Assembly (NCBI GenBank): GCA_910583925.1
Contig: CAJTZJ010000004.1
Coordinates: 67,001 to 131,000, forward strand
Source: an uncultured Eubacterium sp.
GTDB lineage: Bacteria > Bacillota > Clostridia > Oscillospirales > Acutalibacteraceae
Direction: 5' to 3'
DNA: 64,000 bases
Both the position numbers and the translations under genes were made by a program. Numbering within the stretch: the first letter of the stretch is position 1; each line of letters starts with the position of its first letter. The notes beneath the pieces are model-generated. The model saw nothing but the letters and a program-made list of their open reading frames with translations. It ran no database searches and had not been told where the DNA came from. Positions 42,328 to 49,937 of the stretch are shown one piece after another.

Positions 42328-42897
42328 ATGATAACAGAAGAAAATAAAAGAAAAATAGAAAAGGCCGTAAAGGATATTTTAGAGGCTGTCGGAGAAAATC
42401 CTGAAAGAGCAGGACTTCTTGAAACACCGAAAAGAGTTGCAAATATGTATGAAGAAATATTTGCAGGTTTAAGTGAAAATCCGGATAAGCATCTGAAATT
42501 TTTTGATGAAAAATCTAATGATGATATGGTTATTGTAAGAGATATTCCGTTTGCATCTATGTGTGAGCATCATCTTCTGCCGTTTGTCGGCAAGGCTCAT
42601 ATTGCATATATTCCAAGCGATAATAAAATAATCGGTTTATCAAAGCTTGCAAGAATTGTTGATAATTTTGCTAAAAAACCTCAGGTTCAGGAAAGATTAA
42701 CGCATGATATTGCTGATTTTCTTGAAGAAAAGATGAATCCAAAGGGTGTAGCTGTTATTATCAAAGCAGAGCATATGTGTATGACAATAAGAGGAGCAAA
42801 GGCTCCCGGCAGTAAAACGCAGACTTCGGCACTAAGAGGAATTATGCGCTCTGATTCAAGAACAAGATCAGAGGTGCTTGCTCTTCTTGATAAATAA
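42328..42897 (+). CDS. folE: GTP cyclohydrolase I
   Basis: A 189-residue type I enzyme that converts GTP to dihydroneopterin triphosphate, the first step of folate synthesis. Zinc and catalytic residues are visible in M-C-E-H-H-L-L-P-F and E-A-E/K-A-E-H-M-C-M-T-I-R-G. The conserved G-L-S-K-L-A-R-I-V and Q-E-R-L-T motifs are present. ATG 42328 was chosen; residues encoded upstream are part of the leader hairpin and are not family-like. It is the first gene of folE-folP-folB-folK. Confidence 0.96.
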   Translation: MITEENKRKIEKAVKDILEAVGENPERAGLLETPKRVANMYEEIFAGLSENPDKHLKFFDEKSNDDMVIVRDIPFASMCEHHLLPFVGKAHIAYIPSDNKIIGLSKLARIVDNFAKKPQVQERLTHDIADFLEEKMNPKGVAVIIKAEHMCMTIRGAKAPGSKTQTSALRGIMRSDSRTRSEVLALLDK

Positions 42898-42913
42898 AAA
42901 AGGAGAATAAAAA

Positions 42914-43717
42914 ATGATTTGGAATTGCGGCAAAAATCAAATCAAATACGGAGAAAAAATATTAATAATGGGAATTGTTAATGTTACTCCGGATTCCTTT
43001 TCGGATGGCGGAGATAATTTTGTTTCTGAAAAGGCAGTTCAAACAGCTTTAAAAATGGAAAAAGATGGTGCTGATATCATTGATATAGGAGGTCAATCAA
43101 CACGCCCGGGGCATATTCCTGTTTCAGAGGAGGAGGAATGGAAGCGTTTAGAACCTGTTTTAAAGGAATTAAATGGTAAGCTTTCTGTTCCTGTTTCAAT
43201 TGATACATATTATCCTTATGTAGCAGAAAGGGCTGTAAAACAGGGTGCATCCATTATTAATGATGTTTCGGGTATTATCAATAAGGATATGGCAAAAGTC
43301 GTTAAAAACAGCAATGCAGGCTGGATAATTATGCATAATGGGGATGGGGATATACCTGAGGTAAAGGAATTCTTTGAAAAAGCAGTAAGAGAATCGGAAA
43401 GCCTTGGTGTTAATAAAAATCAGCTTTGCCTTGATATGGGGATAGGTTTTGGTAAAACAAGGCAGCAGGATATGAGCCTTATTTCAAATGTTTCAAAGTA
43501 CAAATTAAACGGATTTCCTCTTCTTTTGGGAACAAGCAGAAAGCGTGTTATAAAAGAAGGAACAGGCCAGGAAAATCCTAAAATGCGTATCTACGGCAAT
43601 ATAGCTGCTGATACGGCGGCAATTTTCGGCGGTGTTGATATTATAAGGCTTCACGATGTGGAAAATGAAAAGCAGGGAATTTATATGGCTGAAGCACTTA
43701 AGAAAAATTTAAAATAA
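42914..43717 (+). CDS. folP: dihydropteroate synthase
   Basis: A 267-residue TIM barrel that joins p-aminobenzoate to dihydropterin pyrophosphate; it is the sulfonamide target. I-V-N-V-T-P-D-S-F-S-D-G-G (residues 20-32) and D-I-G-G-Q-S-T-R-P-G (about 60) are the two substrate loops. The late G-T-S-R-K-R-V-I and R-L-H-D-V are also conserved. AAGGAG precedes ATG 42914, 16 bases after folE. Confidence 0.97.
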   Translation: MIWNCGKNQIKYGEKILIMGIVNVTPDSFSDGGDNFVSEKAVQTALKMEKDGADIIDIGGQSTRPGHIPVSEEEEWKRLEPVLKELNGKLSVPVSIDTYYPYVAERAVKQGASIINDVSGIINKDMAKVVKNSNAGWIIMHNGDGDIPEVKEFFEKAVRESESLGVNKNQLCLDMGIGFGKTRQQDMSLISNVSKYKLNGFPLLLGTSRKRVIKEGTGQENPKMRIYGNIAADTAAIFGGVDIIRLHDVENEKQGIYMAEALKKNLK

Positions 43718-43760
43718 AGACAGAAATATCTTTAAAAAGAAGAAAAAGGTTTTATAAGTT

Positions 43761-44123
43761 ATGGACAAAATTTTAATTAATGGTTTAAAGCTTTTTGCAT
43801 ATCACGGTGTTAATCCCGAAGAAAAAGAAAATGGTCAGAATTTTATTTTTGATATTGAATTATCGGTTAATATGAACAAAGCTTGTTACAGTGATCATGT
43901 TGAAGATACGGTAAGCTATGCAAAGGTGGTTAAAACCGTACGCCGTATTTTTACATCGCAGAAGTATGATTTGCTTGAAAAATGTGCACAGGTAGTTTCC
44001 GATGCAATTTTTGAAGAATATCCCGATGTTTTAAAAATTGAATTAATGCTTAAAAAGCCGGAAGCACCTGTATCTGCGGAATTTTCGTATATGGGTGTTC
44101 ATATTTCACGCAGCAGGAGCTAA
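43761..44123 (+). CDS. folB: dihydroneopterin aldolase
   Basis: A 120-residue FolB that cleaves dihydroneopterin to hydroxymethyl-dihydropterin. I-N-G-L-K-L-F-A-Y-H-G-V-N-P-E-E and S-Y-A-K-V-V near 56 are the family text, with the catalytic Lys in M-L-K-K-P-E-A-P near 98. It is third in the fol operon, 43 bases after folP. Confidence 0.95.
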   Translation: MDKILINGLKLFAYHGVNPEEKENGQNFIFDIELSVNMNKACYSDHVEDTVSYAKVVKTVRRIFTSQKYDLLEKCAQVVSDAIFEEYPDVLKIELMLKKPEAPVSAEFSYMGVHISRSRS

Positions 44124-44129
44124 TAAATT

Positions 44130-44627
44130 ATGAGATATATACTTGGAATAGGAACAAATATCGGAAACAGAATGGAAAATATCGAAAATTGTATTGATGC
44201 TATAAATTTAACTCCGTATACAGATGTTTTAATCCGTTCCGGAATTTATGAAACTGAGCCTGTCGGTTATGTAAGACAACAGAATTTTTATAATTGCAAT
44301 GTTCTTGTGGAAAGCGCGCTTGAACCGCATGAAATGCTGGGAATGTGCCTTGGAATTGAAAGCGGCTTCGGCAGAATCAGGGCAATAAAAAACGGTCCTC
44401 GTATTCTTGATATTGATTTATTAATGGCAGAGGATTATAAAACAAAAACAAAAAATTTAACCTGCCCGCATCCAAGAATGCTTGAAAGACGCTTTGTGCT
44501 GCAACCGATGCTGGATCTTTTTGAAAACGGAATTGCTTTCGGACTGGATATAAAGTCTTATCTTGAAAATATTAGTGGTCAGGATGTTATAAAAATTGAA
44601 GAAAAAATAGATTATAATATTATGTAA
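44130..44627 (+). CDS. folK: HPPK, hydroxymethyl-dihydropterin pyrophosphokinase
   Basis: A 165-residue FolK: G-I-G-T-N-I-G-N-R at the start, Y-E-T-E-P-V-G-Y near 46, and G-P-R-I-L-D-I-D-L-L near 90, with H-P-R-M-L-E-R-R-F-V-L near 112. It activates the pterin with ATP for FolP. It lies six bases after folB. The stop codon merges into the terminator shared with the small convergent gene. Confidence 0.96.
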   Translation: MRYILGIGTNIGNRMENIENCIDAINLTPYTDVLIRSGIYETEPVGYVRQQNFYNCNVLVESALEPHEMLGMCLGIESGFGRIRAIKNGPRILDIDLLMAEDYKTKTKNLTCPHPRMLERRFVLQPMLDLFENGIAFGLDIKSYLENISGQDVIKIEEKIDYNIM

Positions 44628-44653
44628 AAGGGCAGCATAGCTACCCTTTTTTT
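44626..44653. terminator. bidirectional terminator between folK and the small peptide gene
   Basis: AAAAGGGCAGC (44626-44636) pairs with GCTACCCTTTT (44640-44650), with one C-A mismatch, then more T. On the minus strand the A-run gives the matching T-run. Confidence 0.8.
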
Positions 44654-44654
44654 G

Positions 44655-44831
44655 TTACATAAATGAAGAAACAGTATCTACAAAATCTGAAACTTTATTT
44701 ACGGCTTTTTGCATGGCTTTTTTTGTGTTTTTGCTGGTTGAATTCATTGAAGATGTTGCTGCTGCAACTGCTGAACCTACTGCCATTGCAACGCCAACGC
44801 CTTTAATGATGTTTGCTGTCTTTTTTTTCAT
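44655..44831 (-). CDS. 58-residue small protein, hydrophobic Gly/Ala N-terminus
   Basis: A small gene below common length cut-offs. ATG 44831 is preceded by GAGGAG at good spacing. The peptide begins M-K-K-K-T-A-N-I-I-K, then a Gly/Ala/Val-rich stretch (G-V-G-V-A-M-A-V-G-S-A-V-A-A-A), a Ser/Thr/Asn/Lys middle and an amphipathic C-terminus (A-V-N-K-V-S-D-F-V-D). This looks like a small membrane-associated peptide rather than a secreted one. Similar peptides near folK occur in related clostridia in my memory; I cannot confirm the family. It ends at the terminator shared with folK. Confidence 0.75.
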   Translation of the reverse strand: MKKKTANIIKGVGVAMAVGSAVAAATSSMNSTSKNTKKAMQKAVNKVSDFVDTVSSFM

Positions 44832-45016
44832 AATTTTTTCTCCTCAATTCATAATTCTGCACTTTTTTTGTGCAATACTATTGTTTGCGAAGAATGAAAT
44901 TTTAAAAGTTAAAATAAATGCTATTCAATACTATTTTTAGTAAAAAGAATGTTTTTAAAGAATATATTTAAATATTTTAATGAACAGCAAAATTTTATAA
45001 ATGGTAATTTTTTTAT

Positions 45017-45057
45017 AAAAAAAAGCAATGCAAAAACATTTCTGTTTCTGCATTGCC
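45017..45057 (-). terminator. Rho-independent terminator of fba
   Basis: On the minus strand GCAATGCA (45049-45056) pairs with TGCATTGC (45025-45032), followed by eight T residues. The rest of the gap to 44832 is AT-rich and has no feature I can name. Confidence 0.85.
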
Positions 45058-45073
45058 GTTTTATTAATCATTA

Positions 45074-45943
45074 TCAGTCATTTGCTTTGCCTATTGAACC
45101 GAAGAGTTCCATTTTTTCCTTAACTGTTGCTCTGATTGCTTCGGCACCCGGAGCAAGAAGCTTACGAGGGTCAAATCCCTTGCCCTGTAAATCCTTGCCG
45201 TCTTCAATATATTTGCGTGTTGCTTCCTGGAAAGAAAGCTGACATTCTGTGTTTACATTGATTTTTGAAACACCGAGATCAATAGCTTTTTTAATCATAT
45301 CTTCAGGAATGCCTGTGCCGCCGTGAAGAACAAGAGGCATCACGCCTGTCTTCTGCTGAATAGCATCCAGTGTGTCAAAAGAAAGACCTGCCCAGTTTTC
45401 TGGGTATTTTCCGTGAATATTTCCAATACCTGCAGCAAGCATATCAACGCCAAGGTCAGCAACCATTTTACATTCCTCAGGGTCTGCACATTCGCCTGCA
45501 CCGACAACGCCGTCTTCCTCACCGCCGATAGAGCCTACCTCAGCTTCGATTGAAAGGCCGAGTGCGTGAGCAACATTTACAAGCTCTGTTGTTTTGGCAA
45601 CATTTTCCTCAATAGGATAATGTGAACCGTCAAACATAATTGAAGTAAATCCTGCTTTAATACATTTGTAGCAGCCTTCGTATGAGCCGTGGTCAAGGTG
45701 AAGCGCAACAGGAACTGTAATTCCAAGCTCTTCGTCCATTGCTTTAACCATAGCAGCAACGGTTTTAAAGCCTGTCATATATTTACCTGCGCCTTCTGAA
45801 ACACCAAGAATAACAGGGCTGTTTAATTCCTGTGCAGTTAAAAGAACAGATTTTGTCCATTCAAGGTTATTGATGTTGAACTGGCCAACAGCATAATGAC
45901 CTGCTTTTGCTTTTTTAAGCATTTCGGTTGCAGAAACTAACAT
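45074..45943 (-). CDS. fba: class II fructose-bisphosphate aldolase
   Basis: A 289-residue zinc-dependent aldolase that splits fructose-1,6-bisphosphate in glycolysis. The zinc and catalytic regions are visible as L-H-L-D-H-G-S-Y-E (residues 81-89), I-E-A-E-V-G (about 135), I-G-N-I-H-G (about 180) and L-H-G-G-T-G-I (about 210). The length fits the short bacterial form. AAGGAG precedes ATG 45943. Confidence 0.95.
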   Translation of the reverse strand: MLVSATEMLKKAKAGHYAVGQFNINNLEWTKSVLLTAQELNSPVILGVSEGAGKYMTGFKTVAAMVKAMDEELGITVPVALHLDHGSYEGCYKCIKAGFTSIMFDGSHYPIEENVAKTTELVNVAHALGLSIEAEVGSIGGEEDGVVGAGECADPEECKMVADLGVDMLAAGIGNIHGKYPENWAGLSFDTLDAIQQKTGVMPLVLHGGTGIPEDMIKKAIDLGVSKINVNTECQLSFQEATRKYIEDGKDLQGKGFDPRKLLAPGAEAIRATVKEKMELFGSIGKAND

Positions 45944-45984
45944 AATAAGTATCTCCTTAACATTAATTATAATTTTACTATGAT

Positions 45985-46013
45985 ATTATACAGCATTGAT
46001 AAAAAAATAGCAA
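45985..46013 (-). promoter_or_regulatory. sigma-A promoter of fba
   Basis: On the minus strand TTGCTA (46008-46013), 17 bases and TATAAT (45985-45990). Confidence 0.6.
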
Positions 46014-46074
46014 TAATATTGTTTGCATCGTTAATAGAAAAATAATAAAAGCATTTCTGTCTTTTTGGTAAAAT

Positions 46075-46113
46075 TGATAAAAAGAAACAAGACTTCCTGA
46101 AAAAGGAAGCCTT
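46075..46113 (-). terminator. Rho-independent terminator of ribU
   Basis: AAGGCTTCCT pairs with AGGAAGTCTT (46089-46113, one mismatch), followed on the minus strand by TTTCTTTTT. It lies about 80 bases past the ribU stop. Confidence 0.65.
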
Positions 46114-46194
46114 GAATACTTATTAAGAAAGAGCTAAAGAGAAAAAACAAAATGAAAAATAAACTTCTCTTCCTCAATAAACGCAAAAAAATAT

Positions 46195-46803
46195 TTATTT
46201 CTTTTTACCGTGTAAAATCGGACTTAACGGTTTATAAATAAGAGCAGAAATTACAACACTTATTAACCCCTTGATAAAGGTAAACGGAACATTGTAAATC
46301 AATATTGCCATTTCAATACTTTCTACATTAAATAATTTCTGGTAAACCTGTAAAACAGCCTCTTTCGGCATAAAGTTGTAATAAAAAGGATAAACAATAA
46401 ATAAGTTTGACGGATAGCTGATTACTGCCATAACAAATGAGCCGACAATTCCTGCAAGTAAAGCCATTTTTTTCGTTTTTTTGTGTTTATACATAATTCC
46501 GGCAACGCCAACGAAAACGGCGCCTAAAATAAAATTGGAAAGCTCGCCGATAAATCCGCTTCTGCTTACTGCAAGATGAATAATGTTTTTAACAAATTCA
46601 ATTAAAATTCCTGCAATAGGTCCGTAAGCGAATGAACCGATAAGTGCAGGTAAATCTGAAAAATCAAATGCGATAAAGCTTACGGGGCTTGGAATTTCAA
46701 GATACTGCAAAGCTGTTGCAAAGGCGGCAAGCATACCGCAGCCTGCAATATAATGAATTTTGCTGCTTTTTGATTTTTTTTGTTTGATGGTTGTTTCTGA
46801 CAT
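46195..46803 (-). CDS. ribU: riboflavin ECF transporter S component
   Basis: A 202-residue integral membrane protein with about six helices, beginning with a basic segment. A-F-D-F-S-D-L-P-A-L-I-G-S-F-A-Y-G-P and F-V-K-N-I-I-H-L are characteristic RibU text. It binds riboflavin at the outside and works with the shared EcfAA'T module, which is not encoded here. The FMN riboswitch directly upstream confirms the substrate. ATG 46803 was chosen because GGAG lies nine bases upstream; longer frames run into the riboswitch terminator. Confidence 0.93.
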   Translation of the reverse strand: MSETTIKQKKSKSSKIHYIAGCGMLAAFATALQYLEIPSPVSFIAFDFSDLPALIGSFAYGPIAGILIEFVKNIIHLAVSRSGFIGELSNFILGAVFVGVAGIMYKHKKTKKMALLAGIVGSFVMAVISYPSNLFIVYPFYYNFMPKEAVLQVYQKLFNVESIEMAILIYNVPFTFIKGLISVVISALIYKPLSPILHGKKK

Positions 46804-46830
46804 AATGAATTTCTCCTTTTTGGGCATTAC

Positions 46831-46866
46831 AAAAAGAGAAGCCCTTGATACAAAAGTATCAAGGGC
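46831..46866 (-). terminator. intrinsic terminator of the FMN riboswitch
   Basis: GCCCTTGATAC (46856-46866) pairs with GTATCAAGGGC (46841-46851) over a TTTT loop and is followed by TTCTCTTTTTG. It stands between the aptamer and ribU, so FMN binding can end transcription here. Confidence 0.85.
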
Positions 46867-46919
46867 GTAAATGTTCTGACTAAAAGGCATATTATATTTT
46901 TATTTTGCCTTAAACATTT

Positions 46920-47055
46920 TCTCTCATCCGGACTTTGCCAAGTAGAATTGGTTTACCGTCGGTATCGGAATTTCACCGATTCAGCCGTAATCTTTTGAAT
47001 TACAGGTCGCAGACTATACTGCCGGTGGGGAATCACACCCCGCCCTGAAAATATT
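46920..47055 (-). promoter_or_regulatory. FMN riboswitch (RFN element)
   Basis: The minus strand shows the RFN core in order: C-A-G-G-G-C-G-G-G-G-T-G, GATTCCCCACCGGCAG, the variable GATTACGGCTGAATCGGTG region, AAATTCCGATACCGACGG and the closing AAAGTCCGGATGAGAGAA. It is followed by the terminator at 46831-46866 and ribU. A sigma-A promoter lies at 47066-47094. Confidence 0.95.
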
Positions 47056-47065
47056 TTGTATCAGT

Positions 47066-47094
47066 ATTATATGCTGTTGTAAAAAAATTGTCAA
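47066..47094 (-). promoter_or_regulatory. consensus sigma-A promoter of the ribU riboswitch transcript
   Basis: TTGACA (47089-47094), 17 bases and TATAAT (47066-47071) on the minus strand. Confidence 0.85.
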
Positions 47095-47111
47095 TACCTT
47101 AAGCTGAATTT

Positions 47112-48359
47112 TTAATATTTCGGAATCCAGCTGTCCATACTAACCTGCTCTTTATCCTTTTCGGGGCGGTATTTATCCTGATAATAGTTTTCAAGATGTG
47201 TGTCAAAGCTTCCGTCAGGGGAAATATCAATAATTGTACAGCCGCGCTGTGCACCGTATTTCATAATTCCGATATAAGCAAGGTAATCTATTGAATAGCC
47301 GTAGGTTAAGCGAATGCCTTTATAATCTACGGAGAAATTGTTCAAATGGTCGTGTCCGCAGAAAAAGCCCTGTGTTGAACCAAGCTCCTTTGCTGCATCA
47401 AAAAGGCCGCAATTTTCTTCGGCACAGAAGATGCCGCTGTCTTTTTCGCCTACTTTTCCGTAATAATACTTAACATTTTCAGTATCCTTGCTTCCGTTGT
47501 TTACATATTCCTCCCAAGCTGTTTTGTATTCAACAAGCGGAATATGGAAGAATGCAAGGGATTTCGGAGTTACACCGCCGTTTTCTTCGGTTAAAGCCTT
47601 GATTTCGCTCTTATACCATTCAACCTGGTTATCATGAATTCTGTCATATTTCATAATAATTCCATCAATAATTCCGGAACCAACATAGGATTGGGAATCC
47701 ATTACAACAAGGCTTTGTGTAATTTTTCCTGCTGTGTTTTTAACATTAACTATGTAGTTGCCGACACCGTCAACATCCTCGGGACCTGCCTGTAAAAGGC
47801 AATGGCTGAATTCGCCGCTTGAGTAAAATTCACAGATATCTTCTCTTGTGTAATAGGAATAGGATTCCGTATCGTGGTTACCGAATGCCGGTGCCCAGTA
47901 AACACCAAGCTGCTCCATAAGAGTTGCAAAAAGTCTTGCTGAATTCTTATTGTTGAAGGTTCCTGCCTGAAAAGGAATAGGATATGCAATATCTCCCGAA
48001 ACAACAACTAAATCGGGCTTTTCTTCCTGAATCATGGATGCAACAGCATTAAGTGCCATAGAATCCTTTTTTATACTTAAAAAGCCTGCACCTATATGAA
48101 CATCCGTAAGCTGCATAACCTTGAAATTATCATCTGTTACAAAGGTATAATATCCGTCTTCGCCAATATCGGGCTTAAGCTGACTTTCATAGGAAACTGC
48201 TTCCATTGATTTGATAAAATTTGTGTTTGATTTGATTCCTATAAGGCTTACGCACATACAAATCAGTAATGCAAACACAATAATACCGACAAATGAGCCT
48301 AAAACAATAAGCGCAATTTTCCCTTTACTTTTCTTTTTTGTTTTATCTTTGGTAGACAT
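47112..48359 (-). CDS. membrane-anchored metallophosphoesterase
   Basis: A 415-residue protein. A short basic cytoplasmic tail and one transmembrane helix (I-A-L-I-V-L-G-S-F-V-G-I-I-V-F-A-L-L) precede a calcineurin-like domain outside the cell. Metal ligands are seen in L-T-D-V-H-I-G, V-V-S-G-D-I-A-Y, F-G-N-H-D-T-E and F-C-G-H-D-H-L-N. The layout resembles Icc-like and purple acid phosphatase-like ectoenzymes; the substrate is unknown. ATG 48359 was chosen because GGGGA lies upstream and the frame before it is not hydrophobic or family-like. Confidence 0.88.
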   Translation of the reverse strand: MSTKDKTKKKSKGKIALIVLGSFVGIIVFALLICMCVSLIGIKSNTNFIKSMEAVSYESQLKPDIGEDGYYTFVTDDNFKVMQLTDVHIGAGFLSIKKDSMALNAVASMIQEEKPDLVVVSGDIAYPIPFQAGTFNNKNSARLFATLMEQLGVYWAPAFGNHDTESYSYYTREDICEFYSSGEFSHCLLQAGPEDVDGVGNYIVNVKNTAGKITQSLVVMDSQSYVGSGIIDGIIMKYDRIHDNQVEWYKSEIKALTEENGGVTPKSLAFFHIPLVEYKTAWEEYVNNGSKDTENVKYYYGKVGEKDSGIFCAEENCGLFDAAKELGSTQGFFCGHDHLNNFSVDYKGIRLTYGYSIDYLAYIGIMKYGAQRGCTIIDISPDGSFDTHLENYYQDKYRPEKDKEQVSMDSWIPKY

Positions 48360-48431
48360 AAAAATTCCCCTTTTTACTGCAGCCGGCAAGGCTGTTTATT
48401 ATTTTAAGCAATTAAAGTTTTATTGCCTTAT

Positions 48432-49040
48432 TTAATCGTTAATAAGAAATTTTGCCTGCTGGAAAACAGATTTTGCAGCAGATGTCAGAATGATTATTCC
48501 TATTACTATGCCGAAAACGCCGTCTATTGCATAATTGAGCTTATGGATAAGGAAAAAGCCCATAACTGCCATGGTGGTAATTGCAAAATCAAGAAAGCTG
48601 TCAAGAATCAGGGCCTTGTAAACAGGAGACGGCGATTTCCGGTTGCTTCTTATGTAAACCATTGCCATAACAAGCTTTACGCAGGCTGTTAAAATAATAA
48701 GCACGGCATATTTGAAGGAATACGAAACCAAAACGGGATACATAAATCGTTCAAGTCCCGTGTAAACACAATAGCCGCCCGTTACGGCAACAATACTTCC
48801 TATAATAAAGGAACAGAGCGCCTGAACACGGCTGCTTTTTCTTTCGTTTATTTTTGATTTTATAATAAAAATAAAACCGAAAAGTGCAATGAGAGCAGAA
48901 AAAGTATCCCCCAGATTATTTACGGAATCGCAATAAATTGCAAGTGAATTTGAGCTTATGCCGACATACAGCTTTATAAGAAAAAGCGATAGATTGCAGG
49001 CAATTCCGAAAGTTGCAATTTGAATATCTCTTTTACGCAT
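48432..49040 (-). CDS. short cation diffusion facilitator (CDF)-type transporter
   Basis: A 202-residue protein with about six transmembrane helices and no C-terminal cytoplasmic domain (usual CDFs have about 300 residues). The second-helix site reads D38-S-V-N41-N-L-G-D45, so one normal His/Asp is Asn. The fifth-helix site D147-S-F-L-D151 is intact. Metal choice is unknown. ATG 49040 was chosen because GGAG lies upstream. A truncated or regulatory form cannot be excluded. Confidence 0.75.
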   Translation of the reverse strand: MRKRDIQIATFGIACNLSLFLIKLYVGISSNSLAIYCDSVNNLGDTFSALIALFGFIFIIKSKINERKSSRVQALCSFIIGSIVAVTGGYCVYTGLERFMYPVLVSYSFKYAVLIILTACVKLVMAMVYIRSNRKSPSPVYKALILDSFLDFAITTMAVMGFFLIHKLNYAIDGVFGIVIGIIILTSAAKSVFQQAKFLIND

Positions 49041-49142
49041 AAAGTTCTCCTTTTTAACAATACGCTTCTGTTTGTTCATTATATCATAAAATTTATATAA
49101 TTTAAAGCAATTTTTTTGTTAATAATATGTATGGGTGATTTT

Positions 49143-49814
49143 ATGGATTTTTTTAATATTATAATTTTAGGTATGGTATCCTTTATTGTTTTGTTTATTC
49201 TTTCAAAAATAATGGGATATCGTGCGATTTCCGAGCTGTCTTTTTTTGATTATGTCGTGGGAATAACAATTGGCTCTATTGCTGCCGAAATGTCTACAAA
49301 TATTGATATGGAGTGGTGGAAAGGCGTAACAGCAATGGCGGTATATGCAATTCTTGATCTTGTTTTTTCGTTTCTTTCGCAGAAAAGCAGTGCCGCAAGG
49401 CAGATTATAACAGGAAATCCGATTATCCTTATATACAAAGGAAAAATCTACAAGAAAAATTTGCGCAAAGCAAGAATAGAGCTTAATGATTTGCTTACCT
49501 CCGCAAGAATGGCAGGATATTTCAATATTGCAGATATTGATTATGCTATTATGGAAACAACGGGAAAAATAAGCTTTATGCCTGTGCCGCTTAAAAGGCC
49601 GCTTAATCCGAAGGATTTCAATTTTGCGCCGCAGAGTGAAGGGCTGACCGTTAATGTTATTATGGACGGAAAAATAATGGAGGATGATCTGGCTGATGCA
49701 AAAATTGATAAAAATGATTTGATAAGAAGAGTAAAGCAGCAGGATAAAGAGGTAAAAAATGTTTTTTTGGGTGTTATGGACTCAAACGGAGTATTGACTT
49801 TGTTTGATAAATAA
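49143..49814 (+). CDS. DUF421 (YetF-like) membrane protein
   Basis: A 223-residue protein with three N-terminal transmembrane helices and a cytoplasmic C-terminal domain. The motif S-F-F-D-Y-V-V-G-I-T-I-G-S-I-A-A (residues 38-53) and A-R-I-E-L-N-D-L-L-T-S-A-R are typical of YetF/DUF421. Related spore-forming species use such proteins in sporulation or germination (YetF, YdfR); the role here is unknown. ATG 49143 follows GGGTG. It lies 123 bases before the P-type ATPase, with a weak hairpin between. Confidence 0.88.
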   Translation: MDFFNIIILGMVSFIVLFILSKIMGYRAISELSFFDYVVGITIGSIAAEMSTNIDMEWWKGVTAMAVYAILDLVFSFLSQKSSAARQIITGNPIILIYKGKIYKKNLRKARIELNDLLTSARMAGYFNIADIDYAIMETTGKISFMPVPLKRPLNPKDFNFAPQSEGLTVNVIMDGKIMEDDLADAKIDKNDLIRRVKQQDKEVKNVFLGVMDSNGVLTLFDK

Positions 49815-49898
49815 ATTATTATTTAGGCAGTAAAAAAACAAGAATCCGGCTTTCTTATTTGCCATTCAGAGTCTTGTTGCTGTTCGATTTGAAACCAA

Positions 49899-49918
49899 AA
49901 AAGCCCTTTGGGGCTTTA
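49899..49918 (+). other. stem-loop in the ATPase leader
   Basis: AAAGCCC-TTTG-GGGCTTT with no downstream T-run. It lies 19 bases upstream of the ATPase start codon, near its ribosome binding site (AGAGG). Terminator or regulatory status is undecided. Confidence 0.35.
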
Positions 49919-49937
49919 CATAAAGAGGATTTGTAAA

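Noticed and set aside
44949..45242. Plus-strand 97-codon frame
   Set aside because: It begins in the AT-rich gap, runs through the fba terminator and then lies antisense to fba.
49815..49937. Repeats of AACAAGA/TCTTGTT around 49840-49876 before the metal ATPase
   Set aside because: The pairing is short and imperfect, and no regulator gene is next to it, so a metal operator cannot be claimed.
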